A stretch of 64,000 nt of DNA from Mucilaginibacter rivuli (GCF_019391655.1 NZ_JAHXPQ010000006.1:62001-126000), one strand, 5' to 3'. Shown: positions 43,066 through 52,876, counted from the first letter of the stretch. Numbers and translations: made by a program. The notes: generated by a model from the letters alone, not told the origin.

Positions 43066-44127
43066 ATGAAATTGAAAACCCTCCTATCCGTAATCGCGTT
43101 ATCGTCATCGGTTATTGCTTTTACCAACTGTAATTCGGGCGCTAAAACCGCCACCACTGCAAGCAACGATACAACAAAAAAAGCGACCACTACCACAGCC
43201 AAAGCAACCACGGATACCGAAGTTGTTGCCAAGGTAACGTACCCGCCTTTGGATAAAGCCAAATACGATGCGGCTATAAAACTAAACGCACACGGAGATA
43301 CCACAGGTAAATGGCCGGTTAAAGGCCCCTACCCCGGCGATGGAGCAATATTACCCTTTAAACGCGTAGTTGCTTATTACGGCAACCTATACTCAAAAAA
43401 GATGGGAATCTTAGGTGAATTACCACCAAAAGAAATGATTTCGAAATTAGCAGGCGAAGTTAAAGCCTGGGAAAAAGCAGACCCTGCAACCCCTGTTCAG
43501 CCTGCCTTACATTATATAGCGGTTGTTGCACAAGGCGATGGTGGTAAAGATGGAAAGTTCCGTTACCGCATGCCTTTCAAACAGATAGACAGTGTATTGG
43601 TGCTGGCTAAAAGAGGCCATGCCATTGTGTTTTTAGATGTGCAGGTATCTTTAAGTAACATACAAACTGAATTGCCATTATTGGAGAAATACCTGGCTAT
43701 GCCAAACGTACACTTTGGCATGGACCCTGAGTTTTCGATGAAAGACGGCAGCAAGCCGGGCAAAAAGATAGGTACTTATGATGCTACAGATATCAACTTT
43801 GCATCGAACTATTTAGCTGGCCTGGTTAAAAAATACAGCCTGCCTCCGAAAATCTTAGTTGTACACCGCTTCACTAAAAAAATGGTAACCAACTACAAAA
43901 ACATTAAATTACACAAAGAAGTACAAATTGTAATGAACATGGATGGCTGGGGTGAGCCTGACCTGAAAACAGGCACTTACCGTAACTTTATTTATCCGGA
44001 GCCGGTACAATTCACAGGTTTTAAATTATTCTATAAAAACGATCTGAAGAAAGCGCCTAACCACATGCTTACACCTACCGAAGTGTTAAAATACAAACCT
44101 TATCCTATTTATATCCAGTATCAGTAA
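43066..44127 (+). CDS. Hypothetical lipoprotein with Thr-rich linker
   Basis: A 353-aa protein. The signal ends with lipobox IAFTNC (C22). A Thr/Ala/Lys-rich linker (about 25-50) precedes a globular domain from about residue 60 (VAYYGNLYSKKMGILGELPP... HYIAVVAQGDGG... HFGMDPEFSMKDG... MNMDGWGEPD). The alternating strands and helices hint at a TIM-barrel-like fold, perhaps a glycoside-hydrolase-like protein, but no family is certain. It is terminated at 44155. Confidence 0.7.
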   Translation: MKLKTLLSVIALSSSVIAFTNCNSGAKTATTASNDTTKKATTTTAKATTDTEVVAKVTYPPLDKAKYDAAIKLNAHGDTTGKWPVKGPYPGDGAILPFKRVVAYYGNLYSKKMGILGELPPKEMISKLAGEVKAWEKADPATPVQPALHYIAVVAQGDGGKDGKFRYRMPFKQIDSVLVLAKRGHAIVFLDVQVSLSNIQTELPLLEKYLAMPNVHFGMDPEFSMKDGSKPGKKIGTYDATDINFASNYLAGLVKKYSLPPKILVVHRFTKKMVTNYKNIKLHKEVQIVMNMDGWGEPDLKTGTYRNFIYPEPVQFTGFKLFYKNDLKKAPNHMLTPTEVLKYKPYPIYIQYQ

Positions 44128-44147
44128 AACCTGCCGGTATGTTGATC

Positions 44148-44180
44148 TTAAAAAAGCTTCCCCACAAGGGAGGCTTTTTG
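44148..44180 (+). terminator. Terminator after the lipoprotein gene
   Basis: AGCTTCCC (44155-44162), loop CACAA, GGGAGGCT (44168-44175), then a T run. It also has an A run on the left, so it may work both ways. Confidence 0.75.
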
Positions 44181-44206
44181 TATCTAAAAGTGCTTAACTT
44201 TAAACT

Positions 44207-44938
44207 ATGAAGAAGAGCTATTTGTTGTTCATCGCGCTACTTAGCCTGATGGCATTTAAACCTGTAAACAAACCTAAAGACCGGGTATTAATATTCAGCC
44301 TGACCAAGGGCTTTCACCACGCCAGCATTGCTGATGGGATAGCGGCGATAACGCAATGGGGTACTGAAATTCAGTTTGATACCGATACCACAACCGACCC
44401 GGCTAAATTTACCGATGCTAACCTGAAACAATACAAAGCAATCATTTTTTTAAGCCCAACGGGTAATGGCTTTTTTACTGATGATGAGAAGGCAGCATTC
44501 CAAAAATACATCCATAATGGCGGTGGTTTTGTTGGCATACATGCCGCTACTGATTGCCTGTACGATTGGGAATGGTATGGTAAACTGGTAGGCGCCTATT
44601 TTGTAAAACATCCTAAAATACAGGCAGCCACTTTGCATACAACAGATCAGAACCACAGCACAACAAAAGGCTTACCCGCCGAATGGACGCATACCGATGA
44701 GTGGTATAACTTTAAGGACATTAGCCCTGATATTAAACTGCTGGTAACTGTGGATGAAAAAAGCTATACCGGTGGTACCAATGGCGATGTGCATCCTATA
44801 TCCTGGTATCAAAAATTTGAAGGTGGCCGCGTATTTTATACTGCACTCGGGCATACTAAAGAAGACTATACCACAGATACCCTGTTTAAAACACATGTAT
44901 TGAGGGGGATTGCATATGCCTTAGGGAGAAAGAATTAA
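44207..44938 (+). CDS. ThuA-domain secreted protein
   Basis: A 243-aa exported protein (signal ~1-17). The ThuA-like fold reads RVLIFSLTKGFHHASIADG (about 26-44), KAIIFLSPTGNGFFTDDEKAAF, GGGFVGIHAATDCLYDW, EWTHTDEWYNF and GRVFYTALGHTKEDY. ThuA homologues act in trehalose/sugar metabolism; related domains occur in sugar dehydrogenase clusters. The enzymatic role is unproven. It is on the same strand as the lipoprotein but after its terminator. Confidence 0.85.
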   Translation: MKKSYLLFIALLSLMAFKPVNKPKDRVLIFSLTKGFHHASIADGIAAITQWGTEIQFDTDTTTDPAKFTDANLKQYKAIIFLSPTGNGFFTDDEKAAFQKYIHNGGGFVGIHAATDCLYDWEWYGKLVGAYFVKHPKIQAATLHTTDQNHSTTKGLPAEWTHTDEWYNFKDISPDIKLLVTVDEKSYTGGTNGDVHPISWYQKFEGGRVFYTALGHTKEDYTTDTLFKTHVLRGIAYALGRKN

Positions 44939-44971
44939 AAAGCCCCCTGGTTATTGATCAGGAGGCTATAT
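44936..44971 (-). terminator. Terminator of the 45004 gene
   Basis: Minus-strand stem AGCCTCCTG / CAGGGGGCT with one mismatch, loop ATCAATAAC, then T run. It lies past the stop of the 45004 gene and overlaps the 3' end of the ThuA gene. Confidence 0.55.
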
Positions 44972-45003
44972 ATAATGATCCCCGTTAAAAGGGTACGTTT
45001 CAA

Positions 45004-45564
45004 TTATTGAATGCTTACCAGCATCAGATCTGTACCCTGGGCATTATCTTTAGTTTTGCAGATCAACGGAAAATCGGGATTATTCAATATCCACATTTCC
45101 CCTTTGCCGTTGGTGGCTACTGCATGGTAAACATCTAATGTTTTGTCGCCCATTTTTACTTCACCTGTGCTGTCCTTAGTAACAGTAAACTTTAGGTCAT
45201 CATACTCAAAGGCCATATTTTTCACCATTTCAGCATAAGCCGATCTTGATATACACGCAACGGTTTCATAAGTTGGCAATTTGGTTAACTGATCCGGGTC
45301 GGGAGCTTTCATCGTCACACCTTTACCCTCAGCTAATGCCTTCGACGACATTTCGTAGTTACCCGAGCCAATGCCTTCGATAGACCAATCTATCTTTATC
45401 GGATCGCCAAGGCTGTTAAATGTTAACGTTAATGGCAGGTCTTGCCCGTTCAAGGTGTAGGTATAAGTTATTACTGAATTACCTTTAATTGTGGGCACAA
45501 TACTTTGTGCATATACGGCTGTACATAGTACAAATGCCAGTATAAGGAGTGCTGATTTTTTCAT
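45004..45564 (-). CDS. Secreted hypothetical protein
   Basis: A 186-aa protein. The signal peptide MKKSALLILAFVLCTAVYAQ leads to a beta-rich mature domain (ITYTYTLNGQDLPLTLTFNSLGD...). No family was recognised. It is convergent with the ThuA gene and divergent from lpxB. Confidence 0.72.
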   Translation of the reverse strand: MKKSALLILAFVLCTAVYAQSIVPTIKGNSVITYTYTLNGQDLPLTLTFNSLGDPIKIDWSIEGIGSGNYEMSSKALAEGKGVTMKAPDPDQLTKLPTYETVACISRSAYAEMVKNMAFEYDDLKFTVTKDSTGEVKMGDKTLDVYHAVATNGKGEMWILNNPDFPLICKTKDNAQGTDLMLVSIQ

Positions 45565-45770
45565 GTCCGGTTGTTTTTTTTACTTGTTGTTTATATGCTA
45601 TATTATGACATGCTTTACATAACAAAGTTTAACTGTAACCGTATTGTTATATTCATTAATATAACTTCGCCATATAACAATTGCATTTAACAATAACCAT
45701 TCCGTTAAATACTTGAAAAATAATCAGACTTTTGCAGGATGACATACTTGGCAAACTTTACTTTGAGCAT

Positions 45771-46886
45771 ATGCGATATTACCTGGTAGCCGGCGAAGCA
45801 TCCGGCGATCTGCATGGCGCCAACCTGATGAAAGAGTTGAAAAAACTTGATACCAATACAGACTTCAGGTACTTTGGTGGCGATTTGATGCAGGCCGAAG
45901 GCGGCGAACTGGTAAAACACTATGCCGATATGGCCTTTATGGGCTTTGTGGAAGTTGTTGCCAACCTCAATACTGTTTTAAGCAATCTTAAATTTTGTAA
46001 ACAGGATATTTTAAGTTGGGCACCTGATGTTTTGGTGCTCATAGATTTCCCGGGCTTTAACCTTAAAATAGCAGATTTTGCCAAGCAAAAAGGCATAAAG
46101 GTATGTTATTACATATCGCCAAAAGTTTGGGCATGGAACCAAAAGCGTGTATTAAAGATAAAACGATCCGTTGATCACCTTTTTTGCATATTGCCCTTCG
46201 AAGTTGACTTTTACCACAAATGGGGCATGGAGGTTGATTACGTAGGCAACCCGCTATTGGACGCGGTAGCCGCCTTTAATCCGGATATTAACTTTGCTCA
46301 CAATAACCATCTTGCCGATAAACCGATCATCGCTTTATTACCGGGCAGCCGCAAGCAAGAAATAAATTACTTGTTACCCGATATGCTGGCGTGCGCCAAG
46401 CAATTTCCCGACTATCAATTTGTTATAGCGGGTGCACCATCGTTTAATGCCGATTATTACACCCGCTTTTTTACCGACGGGCAACCTGTACCCATTGTAT
46501 TTAATGCTACTTATAATTTACTGCACCAGGCAAAGGCTGCAATAGTGGCATCAGGAACTGCTACGCTCGAAACTGCTTTATTCCACGTTCCGCAGGTGGT
46601 AGTTTATAAAGGCAACGCGGTAACTATTGGTATTGCAAGATTGCTGATCCGCATTGGGTTTATATCGCTGGTGAACCTCATTATGGACAGGCAGATAGTG
46701 AAAGAACTGATACAGGGTGATTTTACAACCCAAACCGTTGAACAGGAGTTAAAACTACTGTTGCAGGATAAAACCTACCGCGATACGATGCTTGATAATT
46801 ATACCTTGTTGGATGAACGCATGGGTAAGCCCGGTGCATCTGCAAAAACTGCATCGCTTATTATCAAATATGCTTTAAAACAATAA
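45771..46886 (+). CDS. lpxB: Lipid-A-disaccharide synthase LpxB
   Basis: GT19 glycosyltransferase that joins UDP-2,3-diacylglucosamine and lipid X in lipid A synthesis at the inner membrane. The protein is 371 aa from the ATG at 45771 (MRYYLVAGEASGDLHGANL). A start at 45732 would add 13 untypical residues. Motifs GEASGDLHGA, DFPGFNLKIA, YISPKVWAWNQKR, VGNPLLD and LLPGSRKQEI are family hallmarks. No other lpx gene is nearby. Confidence 0.95.
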   Translation: MRYYLVAGEASGDLHGANLMKELKKLDTNTDFRYFGGDLMQAEGGELVKHYADMAFMGFVEVVANLNTVLSNLKFCKQDILSWAPDVLVLIDFPGFNLKIADFAKQKGIKVCYYISPKVWAWNQKRVLKIKRSVDHLFCILPFEVDFYHKWGMEVDYVGNPLLDAVAAFNPDINFAHNNHLADKPIIALLPGSRKQEINYLLPDMLACAKQFPDYQFVIAGAPSFNADYYTRFFTDGQPVPIVFNATYNLLHQAKAAIVASGTATLETALFHVPQVVVYKGNAVTIGIARLLIRIGFISLVNLIMDRQIVKELIQGDFTTQTVEQELKLLLQDKTYRDTMLDNYTLLDERMGKPGASAKTASLIIKYALKQ

Positions 46887-46942
46887 ATCCCGGCTTTGGG
46901 CCAGGATTTGGGTTTCATAGGTAGATGTAGAATATATGTTGA

Positions 46943-47107
46943 TCAGGCAGCCGATAAAGTATCGGGTTCCATCCCTTGTTTGATGCTATTCAATAATTCA
47001 CTTTTAGCAGAACGGATCGCTTTCAGATCGTTCATTAAAATAGTTTTCAGATCATTATCAAAACGTACAAGCAATTTGCTAACTGAGGTTTTTTTAAAGG
47101 TTTTCAT
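46943..47107 (-). CDS. Small hypothetical protein
   Basis: A 54-aa basic protein (MKTFKKTSVSKLLVRFDNDLK...), short and helical, no family recognised. A longer frame from 47155 would overlap the upstream gene; the ATG at 47107 gives a 19-nt gap to the 47127 gene, suggesting one operon. Short length keeps confidence moderate. Confidence 0.5.
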   Translation of the reverse strand: MKTFKKTSVSKLLVRFDNDLKTILMNDLKAIRSAKSELLNSIKQGMEPDTLSAA

Positions 47108-47126
47108 AGGTCGAAATTTTATGTTT

Positions 47127-47303
47127 TTAATTTTTTTGTTCTGTATCACTTTCATCTTCGGGTGTCAGGTTTTCTTTCCTACGCTCTGCTTCCTTTAACT
47201 GACGTTCAATCTGTTCTTTATCACGTTGGTCTGACGGCGCTTCCGGATCCTTAGGGTTTTCCCACTCCTTCTCTTCTTCAGGCTTTATTGATTTAGCTAA
47301 CAT
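47127..47303 (-). CDS. Small acidic, charged hypothetical protein
   Basis: A 58-aa very charged protein (Glu/Lys/Asp/Pro-rich, e.g. KPEEEKEWENPKDPE, then REQ-type helices). Likely disordered or helical. It starts at the ATG at 47303. No family recognised; similar low-complexity small genes occur in Bacteroidota genomes. Confidence 0.5.
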   Translation of the reverse strand: MLAKSIKPEEEKEWENPKDPEAPSDQRDKEQIERQLKEAERRKENLTPEDESDTEQKN

Positions 47304-47685
47304 CGTATTCGTTATTTGATAAATGTATTGCCAATTAAATGCCAAACTTTTTCACCGCCTACGCCTGTTATCAGAAATACGGAATTTACACGACAAACAG
47401 ATGTATCGATCTTAAAAATTGATCAGCAATGACCATAACTGATAAAATTTAGTTTGTAAAAAGCTACACCTTGTCGGCTGTATCAGTCAGTCACCACACA
47501 GATACCGGGCTTACATTAGCATTATTGCGAATGTCTACCATATTAACAATGCCATGAAATAGCCTCCGGACATAGTGGTACAGCTAAAATTAAATTAATA
47601 TTGAAAATGTAATTAAAAATTAAATTAATTAATTTAAACACTATGTCACTTTCCCTGTTGTATCATTATAAAACAATAAGCAACT
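47304..47685. other. 382-nt intergenic region, no gene seen
   Basis: Divergent promoter region between the acidic ORF and the PA2169-family gene. From about 47590 it holds AT-rich words (AAATTAAATTAATATT, AAATTAAATTAATTAATTT) that may be regulatory or just a spacer. No ORF or hairpin is convincing. Confidence 0.4.
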
Positions 47686-48138
47686 ATGGAAACCAAGGAA
47701 GAAACATTAGACATTTTAAATGACCTGATCAGGATCAATAACGATCGTATAATGGGCTATGAACGCGCGATCAAAGAATTACAGGATGAAGATGCCGACC
47801 TGAAAGCGCTGTTCACAAAAATGATAGGGGAAAGCCATAATTTTAAACTGGAACTGGGTACCGAGGTGCAAGCCCTTGGCGAAGATATGACCACAGAGGC
47901 CACTACCGCGGGCAGCATTTACCGCGCCTGGATGGATGTTAAGGCGGCATTTACCGGGCACGATCGTGAATCGATCATTGCTGCCTGTGAGCGTGGCGAA
48001 GATGCTGCAAAAAGTGCCTACAGAGCAGCGCTTGAAGATGATGAGCTACCCGCATTTTTAAGCGAGATCATTTTAAGGCAATCGGCTATACAACAAGCAG
48101 CCCACGATCAGATCAAAGCTTTGCGCGATGCTTCATAA
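47686..48138 (+). CDS. PA2169-family four-helix-bundle protein
   Basis: A 150-aa soluble helical protein. ETLDILNDLIRINNDRIMGYERAIKEL and ELGTEVQALG plus GSIYRAWMDVKAAFTGHDRESIIAACERGED and YRAALEDDELP match the PA2169/DUF2383 ferritin-like bundle family, function unsettled (possibly stress or metal related). It ends at a strong bidirectional terminator. Confidence 0.85.
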   Translation: METKEETLDILNDLIRINNDRIMGYERAIKELQDEDADLKALFTKMIGESHNFKLELGTEVQALGEDMTTEATTAGSIYRAWMDVKAAFTGHDRESIIAACERGEDAAKSAYRAALEDDELPAFLSEIILRQSAIQQAAHDQIKALRDAS

Positions 48139-48163
48139 CCAATATAATCATGCTTGATATGAT

Positions 48164-48194
48164 AAAAGGCTTCACAAAAATTGTGAAGCCTTTT
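48164..48194. terminator. Bidirectional terminator between convergent genes
   Basis: AAAAGGCTTCACAA (48164-48177) pairs with TTGTGAAGCCTTTT (48181-48194); A run on one side, T run on the other. It ends both the PA2169 gene and the DUF5686 gene. Confidence 0.85.
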
Positions 48195-48195
48195 T

Positions 48196-50667
48196 TTATC
48201 TGCGGCGTTGTGGCGAACCTGAACCCAGGTAAAAACGGAACCCGGTTCCGGCTTTAAATCCATTATCATATGATATGCAATACATTGCCCTGATAAACAG
48301 GTATTGCAGGCCAAAGCCCAGTTCGGTATAATTATGTAATCCGGGAGTTGAAAGGTAATTCACATCAACTATTTCCTGCAGCTTTAATTTTCTGATCAGT
48401 GGTATCTTATTCATCAGGAAGCCTGAAAAATTATGCTCCAGGTGCCCTTCAAAGTACTTATCAGCTGTACTGTATTTGTAATACGGCAGTAATAAAAAAT
48501 GGTTGATGCCGGGCTCATACAATTGTAACTGGTTACCTGCAAAATGCTTATAATCGATAAAGTAAATGCTGTTTACATTAAAAAATGCACCCGCGTTAAT
48601 ATAGAATGAGGTTTTGCCATATAAACCCATACCGATATCAGACTTGGCAAGATCAACTGATAGCTGGCTATAATCAATATCCGACCCGAATACCCCTTTA
48701 ACACCCATCACATAACTTAAACCCAGTGTTGGGTATTTTGACGGGTAGTATCGCCTGCCATTCGGCATGGTTTGGTATTTATTACTAAAATCATAAGTGG
48801 TACGCAGGCCAAGCTTAAAGGCGTTGCTTGTGCCAAATAAAGGCTCATCAGAATACGGTTTAAAAGGGTTATTACTAGTGTATTCTCCATCCTTTTGAAA
48901 AGCGAAAGATGTGGTATTGGCCAGCCATTGCCGCTTTGATAGTTCAGCGCTTATGCTGGCTATCCAGCCACCTGTTATACGATGGCCTAAGGATATTTGG
49001 GCAAACTGTTTATCATAAAACTTTTCAAAGTTCATGCGCTCTTTCAGGCTATACAGTGTATTTTGCAGCCTGCCGAAAGCGTTTTGATTATTGATATCCA
49101 GCACGTCCGAGCCTACCCTAAACCCTAAATTGTACAGGCCCAATGGTAAATTACCACCAATGCTTCCATGTACTTTCTGACTGGCAAAGCCATATCTCAA
49201 TTTGGCATCTAACCTTAAGAATCTATTGTTTAAGCTATCTATTTGCTTCACAAAAGAAGCTCCGTAATCTATCACAAAACCTTCTACCGTGTTAAAAGAC
49301 ATAGAGCCTAAAAGCGAATTGAAATGGTAGTACTCCTTATCGTACCTGTTATTGTGGTTATAGCCGCTGCCAAAAAGCAAAGAGGTTGCCTTTAACTTAT
49401 TATTAACCCTGTCAATAGAATCCTGGTAAGGTTTCGATTCACGCTTTTTAGCCAGGATTTCTTTCTTAGCATAATCTGTTTGCTCTTCGAGGGTTAACGG
49501 TATCGGCCTGATGGTATCCCAATAGGTGGAGTCTTTCTTGTTCACCTCTTTAGTGATACGCAATACCTCATTAAATTCCTTTCTGGAAATTACAGGGTTC
49601 AGGTCATAATTTTTATAAAGCGCGATAAAATATCCGCCAAAGCGAAAGCCAAAAAAACCACCTGTAAAATCAAATTTAACCGATGCCGGCATCCAAACCG
49701 ATTTGTTTACCGGGTAAAACTGTTGGTTTATTTTAACGGTATCTACAAAGTTTATCCCTGCTTTTTTAGTAATGTACAAATCTACCCCATAAATGCGCCA
49801 GCTGCCATCTAATATGTATATAACACCTTCAAAAACAGGGTCGTAACCACGGCGGGGTATTACCTCTATTTTATTGATAGTTTCGCCGTTTTCAACCGTG
49901 GTCCCTAATAGCTTATATTTATAATAAAACATGGCATTGGCACCTATGGGCGAAATTAAAGGACGGGTGCTCACCCCCTCCCAATTCTGAATGCTTTCGT
50001 AAAAGTTGGTATTAATATCTGATGCACGGTTAAAGCTAAAAGCGTTATTGCGGCCTGATACCTTTGATGATATCATTTCTTCGTGCACCAGGTCCGGTTG
50101 CATAAACGTAAATTTTGATTGCGACTCCGACAGGTAAATAATTCCCCTGCGGTTTGAATCCAGGCCGTTCTCGCGGGCTACCTTATCAATATCAGCGCCC
50201 AAAAACTTTTTAGGTGCTGCCAAAAGCTTTTGCAATCCTTTAATATATACCCCGCAACTGTAGGCATTTACTTCCTTTAAATAATAAGGGCGCTTTTTAA
50301 TTGTTTTACGGATAATAGCATAGGCAGGGTCTTCGCCATTTGCAGTTATGTTTACATTTTTAAGCTGGTAAGCTTCCGCGGCAAGCGTAACATCAATTTT
50401 CTGATCAGTCTTTACAGTTACTTTATGGCTTTCCTGGCGAAAGCCAATGGCGCGGTACAATATTTCATACTCACCGGGGCTTAGCTGTAGCTGATATTTA
50501 CCATCACTATTGGCCGATGTGCCCTTGGTTGTATTTTTAACATAAATAGTAGCAAAGGGTACCGGATTTTTATACTGATCGGTTATTGCACCGCTAACGG
50601 TAACCGTTTGGGCCGATAGTTTAAAACAAAAAAATAAAAATGCAAAAAAAGTTAAGGTTGGCTTCAT
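48196..50667 (-). CDS. DUF5686 outer-membrane protein with carboxypeptidase-like regulatory domain
   Basis: An 823-aa exported protein (signal MKPTLTFFAFLFFCFKLSAQ). Residues about 22-105 are a carboxypeptidase-regulatory-like beta-sandwich (VSGAITDQYKNPVPFATIYV... GEYEILYRAIGF). The remainder, with INKIEVIPRRGYDPVFEGVIY and a C-terminal barrel-like part, matches DUF5686. The last residues are GTGFRFYLGSGSPQRRR. The role in the outer membrane is unknown. No SusC/D-type partner is nearby. Its upstream region contains an RNA-like unit in the opposite direction. Confidence 0.82.
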   Translation of the reverse strand: MKPTLTFFAFLFFCFKLSAQTVTVSGAITDQYKNPVPFATIYVKNTTKGTSANSDGKYQLQLSPGEYEILYRAIGFRQESHKVTVKTDQKIDVTLAAEAYQLKNVNITANGEDPAYAIIRKTIKKRPYYLKEVNAYSCGVYIKGLQKLLAAPKKFLGADIDKVARENGLDSNRRGIIYLSESQSKFTFMQPDLVHEEMISSKVSGRNNAFSFNRASDINTNFYESIQNWEGVSTRPLISPIGANAMFYYKYKLLGTTVENGETINKIEVIPRRGYDPVFEGVIYILDGSWRIYGVDLYITKKAGINFVDTVKINQQFYPVNKSVWMPASVKFDFTGGFFGFRFGGYFIALYKNYDLNPVISRKEFNEVLRITKEVNKKDSTYWDTIRPIPLTLEEQTDYAKKEILAKKRESKPYQDSIDRVNNKLKATSLLFGSGYNHNNRYDKEYYHFNSLLGSMSFNTVEGFVIDYGASFVKQIDSLNNRFLRLDAKLRYGFASQKVHGSIGGNLPLGLYNLGFRVGSDVLDINNQNAFGRLQNTLYSLKERMNFEKFYDKQFAQISLGHRITGGWIASISAELSKRQWLANTTSFAFQKDGEYTSNNPFKPYSDEPLFGTSNAFKLGLRTTYDFSNKYQTMPNGRRYYPSKYPTLGLSYVMGVKGVFGSDIDYSQLSVDLAKSDIGMGLYGKTSFYINAGAFFNVNSIYFIDYKHFAGNQLQLYEPGINHFLLLPYYKYSTADKYFEGHLEHNFSGFLMNKIPLIRKLKLQEIVDVNYLSTPGLHNYTELGFGLQYLFIRAMYCISYDNGFKAGTGFRFYLGSGSPQRRR

Positions 50668-50821
50668 TCATTCAATTTTATTGAAGATGAATATAGCACT
50701 AAAAAGGTTGCACGTTCATTTTTATACTGTTAATTATAGTTAAAGTTTAAAAAACACCCTTTAAATAGCATGTAAAAACTTAATACCGTTTGGTATTTTA
50801 AAAATATTTTAAATGGTATTT

Positions 50822-50852
50822 TTTGAAAGTGTTAAATATTTGTTAAATTTGT
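50822..50852 (+). promoter_or_regulatory. Candidate promoter for an ncRNA
   Basis: TTTG at 50822-50825, 18-nt spacer, TAAATTTGT at 50844-50852. No ORF follows before the hairpin at 51030. Confidence 0.45.
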
Positions 50853-50857
50853 TACGA

Positions 50858-51057
50858 TTATCACATCTGCAAAGAGTACTGGTTAAAATTTTTACAGTAT
50901 GTGACATAAAAATTACAAAAAAAAGTTTGGAGGTTACATTATTAGTGTTACCTTTACACTATCAAATCAGCAGCAAATGTTGATTTATTAAAAAGTCTTC
51001 TCATAATTTAGGTTTATAATTGGTTAGTAAAGGCCCCCTGCCCATCAGGGGGCTTTG
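50858..51057 (+). ncRNA. Candidate small RNA of about 200 nt
   Basis: A promoter match at 50822-50852 and a strong terminator at 51030-51057 bracket about 200 nt that contains only 2- to 4-codon frames. An internal hairpin-like stretch is AGGTTAC...GTTACCT. Both ends are needed for the claim; expression is not shown. Confidence 0.35.
51030..51057 (+). terminator. Terminator-like hairpin GCCCCCTG/CAGGGGGC
   Basis: GCCCCCTG (51033-51040), loop CCCAT, CAGGGGGC (51046-51053), then CTTTGCTGTTTT. It lies 195 nt before the GH28 start codon and downstream of no gene on the plus strand. Confidence 0.65.
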
Positions 51058-51247
51058 CTGTTTTATAGCTTTTCGTATTCAAAAACCAGCTTTTTCATTA
51101 TTTCGTTTTATTAATACAATAAAATACCTATTGGTATAATTAAAACTTAAAAAAAAATCATAAAGTAACATCATTGTTGTACATAACAGTTGTTTCATTT
51201 TTTTCTGTCAACTTAGTAAACCATTAAATCTATTGCCTGATTCTGTT

Positions 51248-52837
51248 ATGAAATCGCAACAACTTAAAAGAATTGTTCTTTTATGCTTTACAAGTGCATT
51301 TACTTTATTATGCAGTGCACAGGTTAGCAAAAACTATAACATTAAAGATTTTGGAGCAACCGGCGATGGTAAAACCCTCGATACCGACCCGATAAACAAG
51401 GCCATACTTGCAGCTGCCGCATCGGGAGGTGGAACGGTGTATTTCCCTGCAGGCACTTATGCTTCACACTCCATTCATTTAAAAAGCCATATCAGTTTAT
51501 ATATTGATCAGGGGGCTACCATATTAGCTGCCGATTACATAGCCGGTGGAAAAAACTACGATGAAGCTGAGCCCAATGAACTGGCCGAAAAATTTAAATA
51601 CCAGGATTTTGGTCACAGCCATTTTCACAATAGTTTAATATGGGGCGAAAACCTTGAGGATATTTCGATTATGGGGCCGGGTACTATTTATGGCAAAGGT
51701 TTAACCCGCAATACACCCCGCCGCGTTGGCGAAGGCAATAAAGCCATTGCATTAAAACTGTGCCGTAACGTTATACTAAAAGATTTTACCATATTATATG
51801 GCGGGCACTTTGGTATGCTGCTAACCGGGATTGATAACATGACTATCGAGAACATTAAAGAAGATACCAACCGTGATGGGATGGATATTGATTGTTGCCG
51901 TAACGTACGTGTAGCCAATTGCTCGGTAAACTCGCCCTGGGACGATGGCATTTGCTTAAAAAGCAGTTATGCCCTGGGCTACCTGCGCGCTACTGAAAAT
52001 GTGACTATAACAAACTGCCAGGTTAGCGGGTTTGACAGGGGCACATTTATTAACGGCACTTACCTGCGCAACGAATATAAAATGGTGCCCGACAGGCAAG
52101 GCCCAACAGGCCGTATTAAATTTGGCACCGAAGGTAATGGCGGCTTTAAAAATGTAACCATATCAAATTGTTTATTCCAATTTTGCCGTGGCCTGGCTTT
52201 GGAAACTGTAGATGGCGGGGCATTGGAAGATGTAACCATCAGCAACATCACCATGCGGGATATAGTTAACTCGCCTTTGTTTTTGCGTTTGGGCGCCCGA
52301 TTACGCGGCCCTGCCGGCACACCAAACGGTTACCTGCGCCGCGTAATGATAAGTAACATCAATGTTTATAATGCCGATTCGCACTTCGCATCAATGATAC
52401 TAGGTATCCCCGGACATCCCGTAGAAGATGTAAAACTGAATAATATCCGCATATATTACAGGCAGATCGATTCGCCTTTGGTTAAAATACAAAAAAACGT
52501 TGCTGAGTACGTCCGTGATTATCCCGAACCGCAACGTTTTGGTGTAATGCCATGTTATGGATTTTTTATCAGGCATGCGCAAAATATCGAATTAAACAAT
52601 GTAGAAATAAGCTTTTTAGGACAGGAAACCCGCCCTGCCGTAATACTGGAAGATGTAAAGCAGATCGGTTTTAACAACTTTAAAGCTCAGGCAGCAACTA
52701 ATGCGCCTATTATTATACAGCGTGGAGTAGAGGGCTTATCTATCATACCCAAAACATCTGTACCTAAAAATAAAATACAAAAGGAGGTTGTACCGGCAAC
52801 CATCCCCGACCCTCCTGCTTTTAAATGGCAAAACTGA
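51248..52837 (+). CDS. GH28 polygalacturonase-like enzyme
   Basis: A 529-aa secreted enzyme. The signal peptide ends about residue 24 (LLCSAQ). The right-handed beta-helix of GH28 starts NIKDFGATGDGKTLDTDPINKAI. Acidic residues consistent with the GH28 catalytic group are D210, D213, D215 (DGMDID) and D232/D233 (SPWDDGICLK). It probably cleaves galacturonosyl or rhamnogalacturonan bonds. ATG at 51248 preferred over the in-frame TTG at 51233. First gene in a pectin cluster. Confidence 0.88.
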   Translation: MKSQQLKRIVLLCFTSAFTLLCSAQVSKNYNIKDFGATGDGKTLDTDPINKAILAAAASGGGTVYFPAGTYASHSIHLKSHISLYIDQGATILAADYIAGGKNYDEAEPNELAEKFKYQDFGHSHFHNSLIWGENLEDISIMGPGTIYGKGLTRNTPRRVGEGNKAIALKLCRNVILKDFTILYGGHFGMLLTGIDNMTIENIKEDTNRDGMDIDCCRNVRVANCSVNSPWDDGICLKSSYALGYLRATENVTITNCQVSGFDRGTFINGTYLRNEYKMVPDRQGPTGRIKFGTEGNGGFKNVTISNCLFQFCRGLALETVDGGALEDVTISNITMRDIVNSPLFLRLGARLRGPAGTPNGYLRRVMISNINVYNADSHFASMILGIPGHPVEDVKLNNIRIYYRQIDSPLVKIQKNVAEYVRDYPEPQRFGVMPCYGFFIRHAQNIELNNVEISFLGQETRPAVILEDVKQIGFNNFKAQAATNAPIIIQRGVEGLSIIPKTSVPKNKIQKEVVPATIPDPPAFKWQN

Positions 52838-52867
52838 GCAAACAGCATTTTTAATAAACCCATATTG

Positions 52868-52876
52868 TATTTTTGC
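52868..52876 (+). promoter_or_regulatory. -7 promoter box before the GH2 gene
   Basis: TATTTTTGC matches TAnnTTTGY and lies 17 nt before the GTG start at 52893. Confidence 0.4.
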
